Part shown: piece after piece, positions 7,811 to 16,231 of the stretch
Numbering within the stretch: the stretch's first letter is position 1
How the letters are laid out: every line of letters begins with the position of its first letter
Assembly: GCA_016718385.1 (NCBI GenBank)
Contig: JADKDK010000001.1
Span: 496,001 to 560,000, forward strand
From: Gammaproteobacteria bacterium
GTDB lineage: Bacteria; Pseudomonadota; Gammaproteobacteria; Pseudomonadales; UBA5518
Direction of reading: 5' to 3'
DNA: 64,000 nt
Notes under the pieces: model-generated
The model's database searches: none
What the model saw: only the letters and a program-made list of their open reading frames with translations
What the model was told of the DNA's origin: nothing
Position numbers and translations under genes: made by a program

Positions 7811-9460
7811 TCATGCCTGGATCGCATGCCTGGCGGCCACATAGCCCCAGGTGAACGACGGGCCGATACTTCCGCCGGCTCCAGGGCTGGCCCGCCCCAT
7901 CACCGATGCCGTGGAGGTGCCCGTGGCGTACAGCCCGGGTATCACCGAGCCGTCCTCGCGCAGCACCCGCGCATGCACATCGGTCACCAGGCCGCCGTAG
8001 GTGCTGACATCGCCCGGATACAGTGCCAGCGCGAAAAAGGGACCCTGCTCGATGGTGCCGAGTGTGCGCGAGGGCTGGTGCAGCGAGTCGCCAAGCCATT
8101 GGTCGTACGCATGGTCGCCACGATGGAAGTCTTCATCGCGGCCCTTGCGGACAAAGCCGTTGAAACGCTCGACCGAATGGCGCAGCCGCGCGGGATCCAT
8201 GTTGCAGGCGCTCGCGAGCGCTTCCAGCGTATCACCGCGGCGCAGAAACTGCTCCTCGAACCACTGTTTCGGCTTTTTGGATCCTGGCATGGTCCCGGCC
8301 AGCATGTATTTTCCCAGGTACTGGCTGTCGAGCACCATCCAGCTCGGTACGGCCGGCACCTTCGTGTCGCGCGCGCGCATCGCCCTGGCGATTTCCATGT
8401 AGGAGCTGGACTCGCGCATGTAGCGCTCGCCGCTCTGGTCCACGACGATGGTGTGAGGCTTGGAGATGTCGCCCTGCATCCCGGGCTTGACGGGCGGGTT
8501 CCCCGGAGGCAGAGCCATCGGCGAGCCGATGCGCTCGTCCATCTGTGCGATGGCGGCACCGATGCGCAGGCCTTCCTCGATCATCTCCCCGGTATCCCCG
8601 CGCGCGGTGTTGGACCACTCGGTCGATGTGCCGGGGATGTAGCGGTCCAGCATGCGCTGGTTACGGGCGAAGCCGCCGGCGTTGATGAGCACGCCGCAGC
8701 GCGCGCCGATGCGCCACTCGGCACCGTTGGTCTCCAGCACCACCCCGGTGACGCGTCCGTCCTCGACCACGAGCTGCCTGGCGCCCGCGTTGACGCGAAG
8801 CTCCACGCCGGCCTTCAGCGCGGCATGCAGCATCTGCCCCTGCAGCGCCTGCCCTGCCGTGGCCAGGTGCTTGCCGGCCAGCCGGCTCGCGATGGTGCGC
8901 CCGATGACCCGGGCGATGACCTTCTTGCTGCCCCAGGAACGCTTGAAATTCGCCAGCTCCATCGCCTCGTCGAGGTTGGCCGCCAGCGGAAGAAAGCCCG
9001 GGCGCAGCCTGGATTTCCATTCGCCCAGCCGGTTGATGTCGAACAGTTCGGAAACCACGGTACGGCCCGGCACCGATTCGCCGGGAGCGGCATAGTAGTC
9101 GGGCCAGGAGGGAATGCGCCGCAGACGAATCCCCTGGCTGACCAGGAAGTCGATCATCTGCGGCGCCTGCTCGACATAGGCGCGTCGCCGCTCGCGGCTG
9201 GCACCGGGCGTGTCGTCGTGATCGCCGACCACCGCATCGAGATAGGCGATGGCTTGCTCGGGGCTGTCGTGGATCCCCTCGCTCTTCATGAAGCGGTTGT
9301 CGGGGATCCACATCACGCCTCCGGAAATGGCCGTGGTTCCCCCGACCAGGTCGGTCTTCTCCAGGATGAGCACGCTCTTGCCAGCCGCGCGCAGGGCAAG
9401 CGCCGCGCACATCGAGCCGCCGCCGCTGCCGACCACCACGAAATCGAATGTCTCGTTCAT
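7811..9460 (-). CDS. FAD-dependent oxidoreductase, 3-ketosteroid delta1-dehydrogenase (KstD)-like
   Basis: A 549-aa flavoprotein. The N-terminal FAD motif VVVGSGGGSMCAAL (about residues 8-21) is followed by GGTTAISGG. The C-terminal part has YPGDVSTYGGLVTD and GLYATGTSTASVMG, then PGAGGSIGPSFTWGYVAARH. This arrangement is that of the fumarate-reductase/KstD family, which removes two hydrogens next to a ring ketone. It lies between an SDR and an aldehyde dehydrogenase. Related enzymes act on cyclohexanones and terpenoid ketones as well as steroids, so the steroid substrate is not certain. No signal peptide is seen; electrons would pass to a quinone or an unknown acceptor. Confidence 0.85.
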   Translation of the reverse strand: MNETFDFVVVGSGGGSMCAALALRAAGKSVLILEKTDLVGGTTAISGGVMWIPDNRFMKSEGIHDSPEQAIAYLDAVVGDHDDTPGASRERRRAYVEQAPQMIDFLVSQGIRLRRIPSWPDYYAAPGESVPGRTVVSELFDINRLGEWKSRLRPGFLPLAANLDEAMELANFKRSWGSKKVIARVIGRTIASRLAGKHLATAGQALQGQMLHAALKAGVELRVNAGARQLVVEDGRVTGVVLETNGAEWRIGARCGVLINAGGFARNQRMLDRYIPGTSTEWSNTARGDTGEMIEEGLRIGAAIAQMDERIGSPMALPPGNPPVKPGMQGDISKPHTIVVDQSGERYMRESSSYMEIARAMRARDTKVPAVPSWMVLDSQYLGKYMLAGTMPGSKKPKQWFEEQFLRRGDTLEALASACNMDPARLRHSVERFNGFVRKGRDEDFHRGDHAYDQWLGDSLHQPSRTLGTIEQGPFFALALYPGDVSTYGGLVTDVHARVLREDGSVIPGLYATGTSTASVMGRASPGAGGSIGPSFTWGYVAARHAIQA

Positions 9461-9479
9461 GTCACTGAACTCCTGGTCG

Positions 9480-10217
9480 TCAGTCGGCCGCGCGGGCGTG
9501 GATGGTCACGACCGGGGTCTGCAGATCCGGTGGCAGGTCGATGATCGAGCGGAAGACATTGGTCACCGAACTGTACTGGGACTTCGGCAGCTCGGCCATG
9601 TTGAGTCCTGCCGCCAGGGCGGCCTGCCCGAAGCGCACCCTGATCTCCGGCGACCAGGCAGGCATTTTTCCTTCCCCCATCATCTGGCCCGCGCGCACGG
9701 TGGTGACCTTGATGCCGCAGGGGTCGAGCTCGTAATTGAGGCCTTCGGAGAAGCGCTCCAGCCCCGCCTTGCTGCCCTGGTAGAGCACAAAGAACGGGAA
9801 GCGCATTTCCACCGATTCGCTGCTCACGTTGATGATGTGGCTGCCCCGGCCCATCATCGGAATCGCGGCGCGCGCGCACAGGATCGGTCCGGTCAGGTTG
9901 GTGCCGACGGCGCCGAGAATCTGCTGATCGGAGGCTTCGGCGATCGGGATCGGTTCATACACGGCGGCGTTGTTGATCAGCACGTCGATGCGCGCAAAGC
10001 GCGCGGCGATCTGCGCGAATGCCGCCCGCACCGAGTCCGGCGACGACACATCGCAGCACACCGCCATGGCGTGTTCGCCGATCGCCGCAGCCACGGCCTC
10101 GACCTTGGCCAGGGTGCGCCCGAGCAGCACCACGGTTTCCCCGTCGGCAGCGAAACGCCGTGCGAGCGCGCGGCCAAGCCCGTCTCCGGCGCCGGTGATG
10201 ACGATGATCTTCGACAC
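9480..10217 (-). CDS. SDR-family oxidoreductase
   Basis: A 245-aa short-chain dehydrogenase with TGAGDGLG near residues 8-15, INNAA, a serine-rich NVSSES strand, and Y-Q-G-S-K as the catalytic Tyr/Lys pair. The start is GTG at 10217 (GTG TCG AAG), well placed 8 bp after AAGGAG. It lies 19 bp upstream of the KstD-like gene in the same operon and probably makes or uses the ring ketone that enzyme handles; this order is inferred. The C-terminus (PVVTIHARAAD) differs from the usual INGG ending, so it belongs to a less common SDR subgroup. Confidence 0.88.
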   Translation of the reverse strand: MSKIIVITGAGDGLGRALARRFAADGETVVLLGRTLAKVEAVAAAIGEHAMAVCCDVSSPDSVRAAFAQIAARFARIDVLINNAAVYEPIPIAEASDQQILGAVGTNLTGPILCARAAIPMMGRGSHIINVSSESVEMRFPFFVLYQGSKAGLERFSEGLNYELDPCGIKVTTVRAGQMMGEGKMPAWSPEIRVRFGQAALAAGLNMAELPKSQYSSVTNVFRSIIDLPPDLQTPVVTIHARAAD

Positions 10218-10289
10218 GGGTGGACTCCTTGTGGTTGAAGGGCGGTCGGCCGACTGCTTTGCCAGGGTCGGTGGCGGACGGGGAACGCC

Positions 10290-11054
10290 TCAGCCCTTGT
10301 CCGGGTATACCGAGAGATCGCCGGCATAGGCGATACCGCCGGACCAGAAGCGGCTGCCGCTGACCTTGCTGAAGTAATGAACGGTCCGCGCGATGGAGGC
10401 GGACGAGGAGCGCGGTTGCATCGCGATGCCGCTGGGGCTCCTGCCGCCGGCGCGTGCGCTGAAATCCCTGAGGGTGAACGGCAGGTCGTCGGTCTGCTGT
10501 GCGCACATCACGAGCTGGTCGCCGGGGCAGAAACGCCGCGGTTCGATCTGGATCGGGGAGAGCTCGCCCCGTTTCATGGCGACATGGCCCGGGACGTTGA
10601 TCACTTCCACGCTGTGCACGTTTTCATAATAGGCCTGGTATTCCTCGCGGCGACCGGGAACGTAGTTGGCCAGGATGATGCTGACGCCCGAAAAGGGCTC
10701 GGATTGCTGCCAGTTCGGGCTCGCCTTCCAGTCGGCGAAGAGGCGATAGGTGTAGAGCCGCTCGGTTTCGTCGTCGGCGATCATGCCCGCGTCGCGCGCA
10801 TCGGCGACCAGCGGTCCGAGTGCCGGGATGTCGATGGCCGGATCGGGCAGGTCGAAGTCGTAAACGCTGAGGAAACGCCAGGGTTGCGGAATGTCCGGCA
10901 TCATCTGCTGCGGCGTCACTTCGTAGCGCTCCGCGCTGGTGAAGCCGCGCAATTGCGCCAGGGCCGCGCGGTGCGCTCCGTCGAACCACGCCGCGTAATC
11001 GGCGTCGCGTCCCGCGGCAACGTTGTGCAGATGAATTGTGGTGTAAAGCGCCAT
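10290..11054 (-). CDS. EthD/DABB-like protein with two ferredoxin-like repeats
   Basis: A 254-aa protein with two similar halves. YAAWFDGAHRAALAQLRGF (about residues 20-38) and YQAYYENVHSVEVINVPG in the second half both have the W/Y-x-x-x-H pattern of EthD-type dimeric alpha-beta barrels, so it may form the barrel within one chain. EthD proteins accompany oxygenases in ether and steroid catabolism; the catalytic role is unclear. It is the first gene of the 11054-5953 minus-strand operon and its promoter faces the 11155 operator. No signal peptide or membrane span is seen. Confidence 0.6.
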   Translation of the reverse strand: MALYTTIHLHNVAAGRDADYAAWFDGAHRAALAQLRGFTSAERYEVTPQQMMPDIPQPWRFLSVYDFDLPDPAIDIPALGPLVADARDAGMIADDETERLYTYRLFADWKASPNWQQSEPFSGVSIILANYVPGRREEYQAYYENVHSVEVINVPGHVAMKRGELSPIQIEPRRFCPGDQLVMCAQQTDDLPFTLRDFSARAGGRSPSGIAMQPRSSSASIARTVHYFSKVSGSRFWSGGIAYAGDLSVYPDKG

Positions 11055-11154
11055 ATCTTATTGTCCAGCCTGGATTTCTGGTCCACGGTTTCGACGGGCC
11101 AGGCCGCGCGATCTGCGGTGGCCGACGGGCCGGCCCGCGTTGCGGCAAGTTATG

Positions 11155-11169
11155 ATCACCACTGTTGAC
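11155..11169. promoter_or_regulatory. Operator-like palindrome, copy 1 of a shared motif (degenerate)
   Basis: ATCACC-ACT-GTTGAC, matching the consensus ATCAAC-N3-GTTGAT at 10 of 12 arm positions. It sits in the gap between divergent genes starting at 11054 (minus) and 11241 (plus). It overlaps a second inverted repeat, TTGAC-TAACAC-GTCAA (11165-11180). See the copies at 28825, 32107 and 50072. Confidence 0.5.
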
Positions 11170-11240
11170 TAACACGTCAAGTGGCGTATGCTTTCGGCCC
11201 ATTCTGCCGCGGGTTGCAACAATTCATCGAGAGGTTGGCA

Positions 11241-12050
11241 ATGGACTTCCTGGGTTACAAGCACAAGCGTGTCATCGTCAGCGGCTGCTTCTCGGGAATG
11301 GGTGAGGCCACTGCCCGCCTGCTGGTGGAGCTCGGCGCGCAAGTGCACGGTATCGATTACAAGGAATCGAGGCTCGACCTCGCCTCGTTCAACCAGGTCG
11401 ATTTGCGCGACCCTGCGGCCATCGATGCCGCGATCGCCAGGATTGGCGGCAAGGTCGATGCGCTGTTCAATTGCGCCGGTCTGCCGCAAACCGCCCCTGC
11501 GCTCGACGTCATGAGGGTCAACTATGCGGGCACCCGGCGCGTGACCGAGCGCGTCCTGCCGCTGATGTCCGCCGGTGGCGCGGTTGCCAGTATTTCCTCC
11601 ACCGGTGGTCTGGGGTGGAGCCGGCGCATGCCCGTGCTGATGCAGTTGCTCTCGATCGACAACTATGCCGATGCCATCAAGTGGTGCGAGGAGCACCCCG
11701 AGGACGTCAAGGAGGGCTACACCCTGTCGAAGGAAGCGATCATCGTATGGACGATGCTGTCGTCGCAGCGTTTCATCAAGCAGGGTGTGCGCATCAACTG
11801 CACGCTGCCCAGTCCCACGCAGACGCCGATGATGAGTCACTTCGAATCCGCCACTCCCCTGTCGGTGATCGATGCCTTCACGCTGCCCACCGCCCGTCGC
11901 TCGACCCCCGAAGAGCAGGCCGGTGCGCTGGTTCTGCTCAACAGCGCCGGGGCGGGCTTCATCAACGGCGTGGCATTGCCGGTCGATGGCGGTTTCATGG
12001 GCGGCCTGACGACCGGGCAGATCGATCTGGGCAAGATCATGTCGAGATGA
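11241..12050 (+). CDS. SDR-family oxidoreductase, hydroxysteroid dehydrogenase-like
   Basis: A 269-aa short-chain dehydrogenase. The cofactor motif is SGCFSGMG instead of TGxxxGxG, followed by a GIDY strand end and a short segment (ESRLDLASFNQVDL) as in compact 3-alpha-hydroxysteroid dehydrogenase-like SDRs; NCAG replaces NNAG. The catalytic pair is Y-T-L-S-K after an insertion of about 40 residues (SRRMPVLMQLLSIDNY region). The start at 11241 has GAGAGG upstream; an ATG at 11181 lacks a ribosome site and lies over the promoter. It is first in the plus-strand operon with the DUF35 and thiolase-like genes. Confidence 0.88.
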   Translation: MDFLGYKHKRVIVSGCFSGMGEATARLLVELGAQVHGIDYKESRLDLASFNQVDLRDPAAIDAAIARIGGKVDALFNCAGLPQTAPALDVMRVNYAGTRRVTERVLPLMSAGGAVASISSTGGLGWSRRMPVLMQLLSIDNYADAIKWCEEHPEDVKEGYTLSKEAIIVWTMLSSQRFIKQGVRINCTLPSPTQTPMMSHFESATPLSVIDAFTLPTARRSTPEEQAGALVLLNSAGAGFINGVALPVDGGFMGGLTTGQIDLGKIMSR

Positions 12051-12118
12051 GCGAGCATCCGCGGCGCTCGTGTGCTCGGACCTTGAACACTTCAGCTTGC
12101 AGGGGATAAACAACACCG

Positions 12119-12523
12119 ATGGCTGCACCTCGTCCCTTGCCGCGGCTTGATGCCGAGAACCGCCCTTTCTGGACCGCAGGGGCGGAGGGTGAGTTGCGGA
12201 TCATGCGCTGCCGGGATTGCCAGGCGTTCATCCATCCACCGCGCCCCGTATGCCGCAGCTGCCTGTCGGAGAACGTGGCGCCGGAGGTGGTCGCCGGCAC
12301 CGGTGTCGTGGATACGTTCACCGTCAACCACCAGAAGTGGCATCCAGCCGCGGAAGTCCCGTACGTGATAGCCCGGGTGGCGCTGGACGGGGTGCCGGGT
12401 GTCTACCTGACGACCAATATCGTGGGGTGCCCCGTGGATGAAGTCGACATCGGTGATCGCGTCCGCGTGAGGTTCGAGCAACAGGACGACGTCTACCTGC
12501 CGTTGTTCGAGAAGGTCGTCTGA
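12119..12523 (+). CDS. Zn-ribbon OB-fold protein (DUF35), partner of a thiolase-like enzyme
   Basis: A 134-aa protein. The rubredoxin-like zinc ribbon is C31-x2-C34 and C45-x2-C48, followed by an OB-fold acyl-CoA-binding region (VVDTFTVNHQKW onward). DUF35 proteins form complexes with thiolase-like proteins. In actinobacterial steroid catabolism the DUF35 part of ChsH2 pairs with Ltp2 to form a retro-aldolase that removes the last side-chain carbons. Here the gene lies 2 bp before a thiolase-like gene, the same arrangement, so an acyl-CoA aldolase or thiolase accessory role is likely. The ribosome site is weak. Confidence 0.85.
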   Translation: MAAPRPLPRLDAENRPFWTAGAEGELRIMRCRDCQAFIHPPRPVCRSCLSENVAPEVVAGTGVVDTFTVNHQKWHPAAEVPYVIARVALDGVPGVYLTTNIVGCPVDEVDIGDRVRVRFEQQDDVYLPLFEKVV

Positions 12524-12525
12524 AC

Positions 12526-13689
12526 ATGGCAGCCGGCAACGAAGCCTATATCACCGGGATCGGGCAGTCGCAGATTGGCATCAGGCTGACGCGCCATCCG
12601 TTGTTGTTGACACTCGATGCGGTGCGCGAGGCGCTCGGGGAGGCGGGTCTGACGATCGGGCAGATCGACGGCGTGTCCACCTACCCGGGACGGACGCCGG
12701 GATACCTCGGCTTCTCGCCGGTCGGTGCCGACGAGCTGGTCGATGCGCTGGGGATTCGCGCGACCTGGTACGCCGGCGGTGGTGAAATCACCTCCCAGCT
12801 GGGCGCAGTGGTGGCCGCTGCCGCCGCGGTGCGCGCCGGCCAGGCGCGGCACGTCATCTGCTTTCGTACCGTCTACGAAGCCGCCGCAATGTCCAGGCCC
12901 GAAGAGTACCCGGTTCCCCGGCGCGACAGGGTCGATGGTACTTCGCAATGGGTTGCCCCGTTCAACGCCACGTCGGCGGTCAACTGGACAGCGCAGTACG
13001 CGATGCGCCATGTGAAGAAATATGGTCTCACACGCGAGCAGCTGGCGCAGATCGCGCTGACCGATCGAGCCCATGCCCTGCTGAATCCGCGTGCGCTCGT
13101 GCGCGAACCGCTGACGATGGATGAGTACATGTCGGCGCGCATGATCTCCTCCCCGCTGTGTCTCTATGATTGCGATCGTTTTTCCGACGCATCGACTGTG
13201 CTGATCGTGTCGGCGGGTGATGCCGTCGACGAGGTATCGTGCAAGCCCGTGCGCATCGCCGCCATGGCCGGCACGGTGGAGCGCCTCAGCTGGGACCAGG
13301 CGGAGTGGATGGCCTGCTACCCCACGGGTGCCGATCTCTGGAAGCGCACGGATTACAAGCCCTCGGACGTCGATACGGCGCAGCTCTATGACGGCTTCAG
13401 CTTCCAGGCTGTTGCCTGGCTGGAGTCCCTTGGCTTCTGTGATGTCGGCGAGGGCGGACGCTTCATCGAAGGTGGCAAGCGGATTGCCCTTGACGGCGAG
13501 CTGCCGCTCAACACCTTCGGGGGGCAACTCGGCGCCGGTCGTCTGCACGGCTTTGGCTTTGCCCACGAAGCGGTGGTGCAATTGCGGGGCCTGGGAGGCG
13601 CGCGCCAGATTCCGGGTGATCCGCGTGTTGCTGTCAGCGCCTCGGGCGGCGGTCCCCTCGCCACGGCCCTGCTGCTGGTGCGGGACTGA
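12526..13689 (+). CDS. Thiolase-like (SCP2/Ltp-type) protein, candidate acyl-CoA aldolase subunit
   Basis: A 387-aa member of the thiolase superfamily starting ITGIGQSQIGIR. The position that holds the nucleophilic Cys of true thiolases reads AGGGE (residues 83-87), so there is no Cys. The C-terminal region has GAGRLHGFGFAHEAV with H341 but no usual second Cys. Loss of the Cys is characteristic of Ltp2-like proteins that work as retro-aldolases with a DUF35 partner, and the partner is encoded immediately upstream. The product is inferred to cleave a beta-hydroxyacyl-CoA into a ketone or aldehyde and a short acyl-CoA. Confidence 0.85.
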   Translation: MAAGNEAYITGIGQSQIGIRLTRHPLLLTLDAVREALGEAGLTIGQIDGVSTYPGRTPGYLGFSPVGADELVDALGIRATWYAGGGEITSQLGAVVAAAAAVRAGQARHVICFRTVYEAAAMSRPEEYPVPRRDRVDGTSQWVAPFNATSAVNWTAQYAMRHVKKYGLTREQLAQIALTDRAHALLNPRALVREPLTMDEYMSARMISSPLCLYDCDRFSDASTVLIVSAGDAVDEVSCKPVRIAAMAGTVERLSWDQAEWMACYPTGADLWKRTDYKPSDVDTAQLYDGFSFQAVAWLESLGFCDVGEGGRFIEGGKRIALDGELPLNTFGGQLGAGRLHGFGFAHEAVVQLRGLGGARQIPGDPRVAVSASGGGPLATALLLVRD

Positions 13690-13693
13690 GGGC

Positions 13694-14428
13694 GTGCGCC
13701 CGGCTCCCCCGGTTCACGCCCCCGGGCAGCTGCCGGGTTTCAGGCGGCGTTTTCGTGTAACGCCGGCGGCGGGTCGCGTACAGGCAGAGGTGGAAGACGA
13801 TTATCACTGCATGAGCGTGATCGTTCACCACGATGGCGCAATCGCCACCAGCGTCGAGGCCGCGATGAGACGCGCGCCCTGGACCACCTGTCCCGGCGCG
13901 CCGCAGCAGCTCGTGCAGACTTTCTGCGGCGTCGCGCTGGATGCGTTCGCCGCGCGCGGTGAAAAGCAGATCAATTGCACCCATCTGCACGATCTCGCCG
14001 TGCTGGCGGCGGGACACGCCTTCGACGCGGCGCCGCTGGTCTATGACATCCTCGTGTCCGACCCCGTCGATGGCCAACGCCGCGCCGAGCTGCGTTGCGC
14101 CGGCGCGACGATTCTCGGCTGGACCGAGGCCGGTATGCGCATCGTCGAGCCCGCGGAGTTGGCCGGTCTGAAACTCGACGAGCTGCGACCATGGATCGCG
14201 TCGCTGGATCCGCGGCGCCAGGAGGCGGCGCGGCTGCTGCGCTGGGCCAATACGCTCGCAAACGGGCGTATGATTCCGCTGGAGCAGCAGTCCGACGCGA
14301 GTCGCATGCCACCCGGTTGTTACACCTTCCAGCCGCACCGCGCCGTGCAGGCGCGGCGTGTCGGCGTGATACGGGACTTCAGTGACGGGGTGGCGCAGCC
14401 GCTGGGGGAATACGAGCCCGCCTGGTGA
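13694..14428 (+). CDS. DUF2889 family protein
   Basis: A 244-aa protein starting at GTG 13694, four bases after the thiolase-like stop; no better start is available in the frame. It opens PGQLPGFRRRFRVTPAAG, then DDYHCMSVIVHHDG, and has CTHLHDLAVLAAGH with several His residues in the middle, matching the DUF2889 pattern. The family has no known activity but recurs beside acyl-CoA and oxygenase genes. It could contribute a metal site through the His-rich segment, which is inference. It overlaps the upstream reading of the amidohydrolase leader only by its stop codon. Confidence 0.65.
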   Translation: MRPAPPVHAPGQLPGFRRRFRVTPAAGRVQAEVEDDYHCMSVIVHHDGAIATSVEAAMRRAPWTTCPGAPQQLVQTFCGVALDAFAARGEKQINCTHLHDLAVLAAGHAFDAAPLVYDILVSDPVDGQRRAELRCAGATILGWTEAGMRIVEPAELAGLKLDELRPWIASLDPRRQEAARLLRWANTLANGRMIPLEQQSDASRMPPGCYTFQPHRAVQARRVGVIRDFSDGVAQPLGEYEPAW

Positions 14429-14499
14429 ACGGCCCGGCCCAGGACAGCATTTCGAGCCCGATAACGATCAGCATCGCACAGCAGCGTGAGGAGGATTTC

Positions 14500-15825
14500 A
14501 TGGACATGAACGACATGGTGATCATCAGCGTGGATGATCACATCAGCGAACCTCCGGAGATGTTCGACAAGCATCTCTCGGGTGAGGATCTCGCCACGGC
14601 GCCCAAGCTGCGCACCAATGCCGACGGCACGAACTACTGGGAGTACCAGGGCATGTTCATGCCCTCGGTGGGTCTGAATGCGGTCGTTGGCCGCCCGCTC
14701 GAGGAATACGGCATGGAGCCGAGCTCGTTCGAGCAGCTGCGCAAGGGCGTTTACGACGTGCACGCGCGCATCGACGACATGAACGTCAACGGCATTGCCG
14801 CATCGCTGAATTTCGGCACCTGCGTCGGATTCGACGGCGGCCGGTTCCACAAGGCCGCCGACAAGGGCAAGGCGCGCATCCACATGCGCGCCTACAACGA
14901 CTGGCACATCGACGAATGGTGCGGCGCCTACCCCGGGCGCTTCATTCCCTGCGCCTTGTTGCCGACCTGGGACATGAAGGCCACGGTCGAGGAGATCGGC
15001 CGCATTGCGAAGAAGGGCTGTACCACCGTTTCGCTCAACGAGAACCCCACGACACAGGGTCTGCCCAGCATCCACAACGAGTACTGGGAGCCGATGTGGA
15101 AGGCCATCACCGACAACAACATGACCATCTGCCTGCACATCGGCGCCGGCAACCCGGTGCCGCATGCCTCGCAGGAGACGCCCATCGAGGCCTGGATCAC
15201 CACGATGCCGCTGTCGAGCTGCGTCGGCGCGGCGGACTGGCTCAACCTCTCGGCGCTGCAGCGCTATCCCGACCTGAGGATCGCGTTGTCCGAGTGCGGT
15301 CTCGGCTGGATTCCGTATTTCATGGAGCGCGCGGATTTCAGTCATGCGCGGCACAAGGCCTGGACCCACTCGGACATGAATTTCAATGGCCAGAAGCCCA
15401 GCGACATCTTCCGCAAGCACTTCATGGTCTGCTTCATCGACGATGCGTTCGGACTCCAGAACCTCGGCGCGGTCAATGAAGACATGGTTTCCTACGAGTG
15501 TGACTACCCGCATTCCGACACCCTTTGGCCGAAGGTCCCGGAAAGGCTGTGGGAGACGATCAGGCACCTGAGCCCGGCGCAGATCGACAAGATCACGCAC
15601 CGCAACGCCATGCGCCACTTCAGCTTCGACATGTTCAGGCACCACGAGCGCGAGGAGCTGACCGTTGGCGCATTGAGGGCCAAGGCTGCCGCGGCCGGCG
15701 TGGATACCACGCCGAAATCCGCCGGCGGCGCCAAGCCGCTGGCCGAGGGTGAAGCGCTGCGCCGTATCACCTCCGGCGACCTGTTCAGGATGTTTGCCCA
15801 CCATGCCAAGACGGCGGCTGACTGA
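14500..15825 (+). CDS. Amidohydrolase-2 family metal-dependent hydrolase
   Basis: A 441-aa TIM-barrel protein. It starts with ISVDDHISEPPEMF, the D-x-H type first metal ligand of this family, has CLHIGAG in the centre and ends the barrel with YECDYPHSD carrying the conserved Asp/His. Family members hydrolyse rings or decarboxylate acids (ACMSD-like). The ATG at 14500 is chosen because GAGGAGG lies 6 bp before it; an earlier in-frame ATG at 14425 lacks one. Its C-terminus is Ala/Lys-rich and probably flexible. It sits in the DUF35/thiolase operon and may open a ring or remove CO2 from an intermediate. Confidence 0.88.
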   Translation: MDMNDMVIISVDDHISEPPEMFDKHLSGEDLATAPKLRTNADGTNYWEYQGMFMPSVGLNAVVGRPLEEYGMEPSSFEQLRKGVYDVHARIDDMNVNGIAASLNFGTCVGFDGGRFHKAADKGKARIHMRAYNDWHIDEWCGAYPGRFIPCALLPTWDMKATVEEIGRIAKKGCTTVSLNENPTTQGLPSIHNEYWEPMWKAITDNNMTICLHIGAGNPVPHASQETPIEAWITTMPLSSCVGAADWLNLSALQRYPDLRIALSECGLGWIPYFMERADFSHARHKAWTHSDMNFNGQKPSDIFRKHFMVCFIDDAFGLQNLGAVNEDMVSYECDYPHSDTLWPKVPERLWETIRHLSPAQIDKITHRNAMRHFSFDMFRHHEREELTVGALRAKAAAAGVDTTPKSAGGAKPLAEGEALRRITSGDLFRMFAHHAKTAAD

Positions 15826-15837
15826 GTTGAAAACGCA

Positions 15838-15859
15838 CGCGGGAGTGCCAGCTCCCGCG
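15838..15859 (+). other. Intercistronic hairpin
   Basis: CGCGGGAG-TGCCAG-CTCCCGCG: a perfect 8-bp stem and 6-base loop 12 bases after the amidohydrolase stop. No T-run follows. It could partly terminate or protect the upstream mRNA, separating the catabolic genes from the DUF1330/TetR pair. Confidence 0.45.
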
Positions 15860-15905
15860 GTTGGCTCCGTGCCATGGCTTCCCGCGAACAGTTCATGAGA
15901 GAGCG

Positions 15906-16205
15906 ATGACCGACATGTCCGCCTACGTAATTTTCACGCGAGAAGGTGCGATTCGCGACGAGTCCGCTATGGAGATCTACTCGCGCTTGAACAGGGAAAG
16001 TCCGCCCGATCCGAAGCTGACGCCGCTCGTGGTCTACGGGGCATTGGAAGCCCTGGAGGGCGATGCGCCCGACGGGGTCGTGATACTGCGGTTCCCGACC
16101 GTGGAAGATGCCAGGGCCTGGTACAACAGCCCCGCATACCAGGCGGCCGTCGCGTACCGGAAAAAGGGTGCGGATTACCGGGCCTTCATCGTCGAGGGTC
16201 TCTGA
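15906..16205 (+). CDS. DUF1330 family protein
   Basis: A 99-aa single-domain protein with the ferredoxin-like pattern of DUF1330: SAYVIFTREGAIRD, then VVYGALEALEG, and the signature VILRFPTVEDARAWYNSPAY, a 20-residue stretch with conserved F-P, D, A, W/Y, Y. Such proteins are cytoplasmic dimers of unknown activity found near oxidoreductases. The start at 15906 follows GAGAG; an upstream ATG at 15861 would add a poorly conserved tail. It lies between the amidohydrolase and a TetR gene. Confidence 0.8.
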   Translation: MTDMSAYVIFTREGAIRDESAMEIYSRLNRESPPDPKLTPLVVYGALEALEGDAPDGVVILRFPTVEDARAWYNSPAYQAAVAYRKKGADYRAFIVEGL

Positions 16206-16231
16206 GCGGTTTTGGCGACCAGGATTCAGTG

